64,000 nucleotides of DNA. Origin: Rahnella inusitata_A. Its GTDB lineage: Bacteria; Pseudomonadota; Gammaproteobacteria; Enterobacterales; Enterobacteriaceae. Positions 60,439 through 64,000 of the stretch are shown piece by piece (within the stretch, counting starts at the first letter, position 1; every line of letters begins with the position of its first letter). Where the stretch lies: contig NZ_CBCPJJ010000005.1 in the NCBI RefSeq assembly GCF_965118895.1, forward strand, positions 62,001 through 126,000, read 5' to 3'. The notes beneath the pieces were generated by a model, which was given only the letters and a program-made list of their open reading frames with translations, was not told the origin of the DNA and ran no database searches. The translations under genes were made by a program, and so were the position numbers.

Positions 60439-61350
60439 GTGAGTAAACTTCGTTTAGGCGTTATCGGGCTGGGTGGCATCGCGCAAAAAGCCTATCTGCC
60501 GGTGCTCAGCCACGCGGATAAATGGACGCTGGTTGGCGGCTTTTCGCCGAATCAGCAAAAAGCACAGGCCGTTTGCGACAGCTATCGCATGGCCTGTTTC
60601 CCGCGCATCGACGAACTGGCCAGCCAGTGTGATGCGGTGTTTGTACACAGCAGCACCTCCAGCCATTTCGAGGTGGTCGGCCAGTTGCTGGCGCAGGGCG
60701 TGCATGTTTATGTCGATAAACCGCTGGCGGCTGAACTGGACCAGGCCGAACAGCTGGTCGAACAAGCTCATAAAGCGGGTAAAGCGCTGATGGTCGGATT
60801 CAACCGTCGCTTTGCGCCGCTGTATCGTCAGTTGAAAGAGCAGATGCAAAATCCGGCGTCCGTACGCATGGATAAGCACCGTACCGACAGCGTCGGTCCG
60901 AACGATCTGCGTTTTACGCTGCTGGATGATTATCTGCACGTGGTCGATACCGCGCTGTGGCTGGCGGGCGGTAATGCGAGTCTGGAAAGCGGGCTGATTC
61001 AGGTGAATGAATCGAACCAGATGATTTACGGCGAGCACCATTTTCTATGCGGTGAAACGCTGGTGACGACCTCGATGCACCGTCGCGGGGGCTCGTCCCG
61101 TGAAAGCGTGCAGGCCGTGACCGATGGCGCGTTCTATCAGCTCGACGACATGCGCGTCTGGCGAGAAGAACAGCAGGATGTTCTGACTCAGCCACCGGTG
61201 CCAGGCTGGCAAAGTACACTCACTCAGCGCGGTTTTGTCGGTGCGATTGAACACTTCGTCGATTGCGTCAGCAACCACACCGCGCCGGAAACCAGCGGTG
61301 AGCAGGCAATTTACGCGCAGGCATTTATCGAGAAATTGCTGGAAAATTAA
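60439..61350 (+). CDS. mviM: YceM/MviM, Gfo/Idh/MocA-family oxidoreductase
   Basis: A 303-residue NAD(P)-dependent dehydrogenase-like protein. Rossmann motif LRLGVIGLGGIAQKAYLPVL, EKP-type motif YVDKPLAAELDQAEQLV and GFNRRFAPLYRQLK. The start GTG 60439 follows AAAGGAATCTCTC. It precedes murJ as in other enterobacteria. The substrate is not known. Confidence 0.93.
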   Translation: MSKLRLGVIGLGGIAQKAYLPVLSHADKWTLVGGFSPNQQKAQAVCDSYRMACFPRIDELASQCDAVFVHSSTSSHFEVVGQLLAQGVHVYVDKPLAAELDQAEQLVEQAHKAGKALMVGFNRRFAPLYRQLKEQMQNPASVRMDKHRTDSVGPNDLRFTLLDDYLHVVDTALWLAGGNASLESGLIQVNESNQMIYGEHHFLCGETLVTTSMHRRGGSSRESVQAVTDGAFYQLDDMRVWREEQQDVLTQPPVPGWQSTLTQRGFVGAIEHFVDCVSNHTAPETSGEQAIYAQAFIEKLLEN

Positions 61351-61517
61351 GCATTAGAGACAAAACCGCACAGGGTCGTCTGGTAACAATATATAACAAC
61401 TGCCGGTGGCTATTGCATGGCGGATGCGTAGACTATGCGCATCTTCAAGCCATGCTGGTGACTTCTGATGTTTAACGCATTGATTTACAAGTAACACCGG
61501 CAAATAAGAAAAGTGAC

Positions 61518-63053
61518 ATGAACCTACTTAAATCTTTGGCAGCCGTCAGTTCCATGACGATGTTTTCACGTGTATTAGGCTTTGCGCGCGACGCCATCGT
61601 GGCCCGCGTTTTTGGTGCCGGTATGGTGACCGACGCCTTCTTTGTGGCGTTTAAATTGCCCAATTTGCTGCGCCGGATCTTTGCCGAAGGCGCGTTCTCT
61701 CAGGCCTTTGTGCCGATACTTGCCGAATATAAAACCCAGCAGGGCGAAGAGGCCACGCGGACGTTTATCGCCTATGTGTCAGGTTTGCTGACGCTGGTGC
61801 TGGCGGTGGTGACCATACTCGGCATGTTTGCCGCACCGTGGGTGATTTATATCACCGCGCCCGGTTTTGTCGATTCTCCGGATAAATTCGCGCTGACCAG
61901 TTCTCTGTTGCGTATTACTTTCCCTTATATCCTGCTGATTTCTCTGGCTTCGCTGGCCGGGGCGATCCTCAATACCTGGAACCGTTTCTCGATACCCGCA
62001 TTTGCCCCGACGTTTCTTAACGTCAGCATGATCGGTTTTGCGCTGTTCGCCGCACCTTACTTTCATCCGCCGGTGCTCGCGCTGGCCTGGGCAGTGGTCG
62101 CCGGTGGCGTTTTGCAACTGGGTTATCAGCTTCCTCACCTGAAAAAAATTGGCATGCTGGTGCTGCCGCGTCTGAATTTGAAAGATGCCGGTGTGTGGCG
62201 TGTGATGCGTCAGATGGGCCCGGCGATTCTGGGTGTTTCAGTGAGCCAGATTTCACTGATCATCAACACCATTTTTGCCTCGTTTCTGGTTTCGGGTTCG
62301 GTATCGTGGATGTACTACGCTGACCGTCTGATGGAGTTCCCGTCCGGTGTGCTGGGCGTGGCGTTGGGCACCATTTTGCTGCCATCGCTGGCGCGCAGTT
62401 TCTCCAGTGGAAATCATGCTGAATACAATCGCCTGATGGACTGGGGGCTGCGCCTGTGTTTCCTGCTGGCGCTGCCAAGCTCCGTTGCGCTGGGCATTTT
62501 GGCGAAACCGCTGACCGTCGCGCTGTTTCAGTACGGAAAATTCAGCGCCTTCGATGCATCGATGACGCAACGCGCGCTGGTGGCGTACTCCGTCGGCCTG
62601 ATGGGACTTATCGTAGTCAAAGTGCTGGCACCGGGCTTCTATTCACGTCAGGACATCAAAACGCCGGTGAAGATCGCCATGATTACGTTGCTGATGACGC
62701 AGGTGATGAACCTGGCCTTTATCGGGCCGCTGAAACACGCCGGGCTTTCGCTGTCCATCGGTCTGGCCGCCTGCCTCAACGCCTCGCTGCTTTACTGGCA
62801 GTTGCGTAAACAGGATATCTTCCAGCCGCAGCCGGGCTGGAGAATCTTCCTGATTAAACTGTTTGTGGCGGTTATCGCGATGTCAGCCGCGCTTGTCGGC
62901 ATGATGTGGCTGATGCCTGCCTGGGACGTCGGCGGAATGGCTTATCGTCTGGCGCGTCTTGCGGCAGTGGTTGCCGCGGGCGTGGTGGCGTACTTCGCCG
63001 TGCTCGGCCTGTTAGGTTTTCGTGTGAAAGAGTTTGCGCGACGGCTGGATTAA
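61518..63053 (+). CDS. murJ: MurJ, lipid II flippase
   Basis: A 511-residue MOP-superfamily flippase with 14 transmembrane helices that moves lipid II across the inner membrane. Conserved: MNLLKSLAAVSSMTMFSRVLGFARDAIVARVFGAG, AFFVAFKLPNLLRRIFAEGAFSQAFVPILAEY, YYADRLMEFPSGVLGVALGTILLPSL and LAPGFYSRQDIKTPVKIA. Essential Arg residues of the central cavity lie in the first two blocks. A strong terminator follows. Confidence 0.96.
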   Translation: MNLLKSLAAVSSMTMFSRVLGFARDAIVARVFGAGMVTDAFFVAFKLPNLLRRIFAEGAFSQAFVPILAEYKTQQGEEATRTFIAYVSGLLTLVLAVVTILGMFAAPWVIYITAPGFVDSPDKFALTSSLLRITFPYILLISLASLAGAILNTWNRFSIPAFAPTFLNVSMIGFALFAAPYFHPPVLALAWAVVAGGVLQLGYQLPHLKKIGMLVLPRLNLKDAGVWRVMRQMGPAILGVSVSQISLIINTIFASFLVSGSVSWMYYADRLMEFPSGVLGVALGTILLPSLARSFSSGNHAEYNRLMDWGLRLCFLLALPSSVALGILAKPLTVALFQYGKFSAFDASMTQRALVAYSVGLMGLIVVKVLAPGFYSRQDIKTPVKIAMITLLMTQVMNLAFIGPLKHAGLSLSIGLAACLNASLLYWQLRKQDIFQPQPGWRIFLIKLFVAVIAMSAALVGMMWLMPAWDVGGMAYRLARLAAVVAAGVVAYFAVLGLLGFRVKEFARRLD

Positions 63054-63076
63054 CTGGCTGAGATGACAGAAACAGA

Positions 63077-63100
63077 AAAGGGCGCTGAGCGCCCTTTTTT
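63077..63100. terminator. Bidirectional terminator between murJ and argS
   Basis: AAAGGGCGCT (63077-63086) pairs with AGCGCCCTTT (63088-63097); T-run after it on the plus strand and A/T symmetry on the minus strand. It serves the two convergent genes. Confidence 0.85.
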
Positions 63101-63128
63101 ATTGTCTGCGAAATTCAGTTAATGCAGA

Positions 63129-64000
63129 TTACATACGTTCTACGGTTTCGATACCCAGCGTATCCAGGCCGGTTTTCAGCGTGCGCTGGGTTAACAGAGC
63201 CAGCTTCAGACGGCTGTTACGGCTGGTTTCATCTTCTGCATTAAGGATCGGGCAGTGTTCGTAGAAGCTGGAGAACAGGCCGGCAACGTCATACAGATAC
63301 GCACACATGGTGTGTGGCGTGCCTTCGCGGGCAACGACGGTCAGTACTTCTTCGAACTGCAACAGGCGGGTTGCCAGCGCGGCTTCACGCTCTTCGCGCA
63401 GCACCACCGGCTGGGTCAGGCTGTTCACGTCGATGTCGGCACGTTTGAAGATAGACGCGACGCGGGTGTAGGCATACTGCATGTACGGCGCGGTATTGCC
63501 TTCGAACGCGAGCATATTATCCCAGTCGAAGATGTAGTCTGTAGTACGGCTTTTCGAGAGATCAGCATATTTGATCGCGCCGATACCGACGGCGTTCACC
63601 AGCTTATCCAGTTCTTCGGCGTCTTTCAGTTCCGGGTTTTTCTCAGTGATGAGCTTACGCGCGCGATCAATGGCTTCATCGAGCAGATCGGATAGTTTCA
63701 CCGTGCCGCCTGAACGGGTTTTGAACGGTTTACCGTCCTTCCCCAGCATCATGCCGAACATGTGGTGCTCAAGCGCCACGGAATCCGGCACATAACCGGC
63801 CTTGCGCGCTATGGTCCACGCCTGCATCAGGTGCTGATGCTGACGGGAGTCGATGTAGTACAACACGCGATCGGCGCCCAGCGTTTCGTAGCGGTATTTC
63901 GCACAGGCGATATCGGTGGTGGTATAAAGGTAGCCGCCATCCTTTTTACGGATGATAACACCCATCGGATCGCCGTCTTTGTTCTTATATTCATCAAGAT
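63129..64000 (-). CDS. argS: ArgS, arginyl-tRNA synthetase (5' part beyond window)
   Basis: The 3' 290 codons of a class-I arginyl-tRNA synthetase. The frame is open to the right edge; the Met at 63965 is internal (DEYKNKDGDPMGVIIRKKDGGYLYTTTDIACAKYRYE reads through it). VLYYIDSRQHQHLMQAWTIARKAGY, EHHMFGMMLGKDGKPFKTRSGGTVKLSDLLDEA and the C-terminal anticodon-binding helices up to LDTLGIETVERM are typical. The HIGH-like motif and start lie outside the window. Confidence 0.95.
   Translation of the reverse strand, partial: LDEYKNKDGDPMGVIIRKKDGGYLYTTTDIACAKYRYETLGADRVLYYIDSRQHQHLMQAWTIARKAGYVPDSVALEHHMFGMMLGKDGKPFKTRSGGTVKLSDLLDEAIDRARKLITEKNPELKDAEELDKLVNAVGIGAIKYADLSKSRTTDYIFDWDNMLAFEGNTAPYMQYAYTRVASIFKRADIDVNSLTQPVVLREEREAALATRLLQFEEVLTVVAREGTPHTMCAYLYDVAGLFSSFYEHCPILNAEDETSRNSRLKLALLTQRTLKTGLDTLGIETVERM

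Overview
The window is about 64 kb of a gamma-proteobacterial chromosome of the order Enterobacterales. The gene content and order are enterobacterial: nac beside tRNA-Asn, astCADBE, ghrA-ycdX-ycdY, yceB-grxB-mdtH-rimJ-yceH-mviM-murJ-argS. The chitinase/lysis locus and the protein sequences suggest Yersiniaceae-type bacteria (Serratia/Rahnella/Ewingella neighbourhood). The genus is an inference.

Region 1 (1-21415) is the integrase-proximal part of an integrative and conjugative element (ICE) inserted at a tRNA-Asn gene. From the tRNA leftwards it holds a P4-type tyrosine integrase and a cargo block. The cargo comprises a MarA/RamA-like AraC regulator, cyoABCD quinol oxidase genes without cyoE, a three-gene EmrAB/NodT-type efflux system and a divergent TetR regulator. 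Beyond it lie an AT-rich patch with two unrecognised genes, an AlpA-type regulator, a DUF2857 protein, a TraR/DksA zinc-finger protein, and a leftward virB operon: virB1, virB2, fused virB3-virB4, virB5, an EexN-like lipoprotein, virB6, virB7 and virB8. The window cuts virB8. The remaining transfer genes, oriT, relaxase and the far att site must lie to the left.

Region 2 (21416-30403) begins with nac behind a clear sigma-54 promoter. It continues with a chitin-degradation and lysis-type secretion locus: a GH19 chitinase, a LysR regulator, a GH108 endolysin, a small membrane-anchored winged-helix regulator, a GH18 chitinase without a Sec signal, and a holin. Both chitinases end in the same PKD plus CBM5/12 tail. 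The set matches the logic of type 10 (holin/endolysin) secretion, although no spanin was seen.

Region 3 (30422-43349) holds a CstA-family transporter with its YbdD partner, Spy, a MocR-type regulator, a small NlpC/P60-like amidase with a lipoprotein that looks like its immunity partner, and a six-gene sugar operon (ABC importer, FGGY kinase, SIS-domain isomerase lacking CBS domains).

Region 4 (43350-53709) holds the arginine succinyltransferase operon astCADBE behind a sigma-54 promoter and a possible NtrC site, an AT-rich orphan gene with a disordered N-terminus, two tandem tRNA-Ser(GGA) genes, and a POT-family transporter behind a palindrome-rich leader.

Region 5 (53774-64000) is conserved core: ghrA interrupted by an in-frame amber codon, then ycdX, ycdY, yceB, grxB, mdtH, rimJ, yceH, mviM, murJ and the 3' part of argS.
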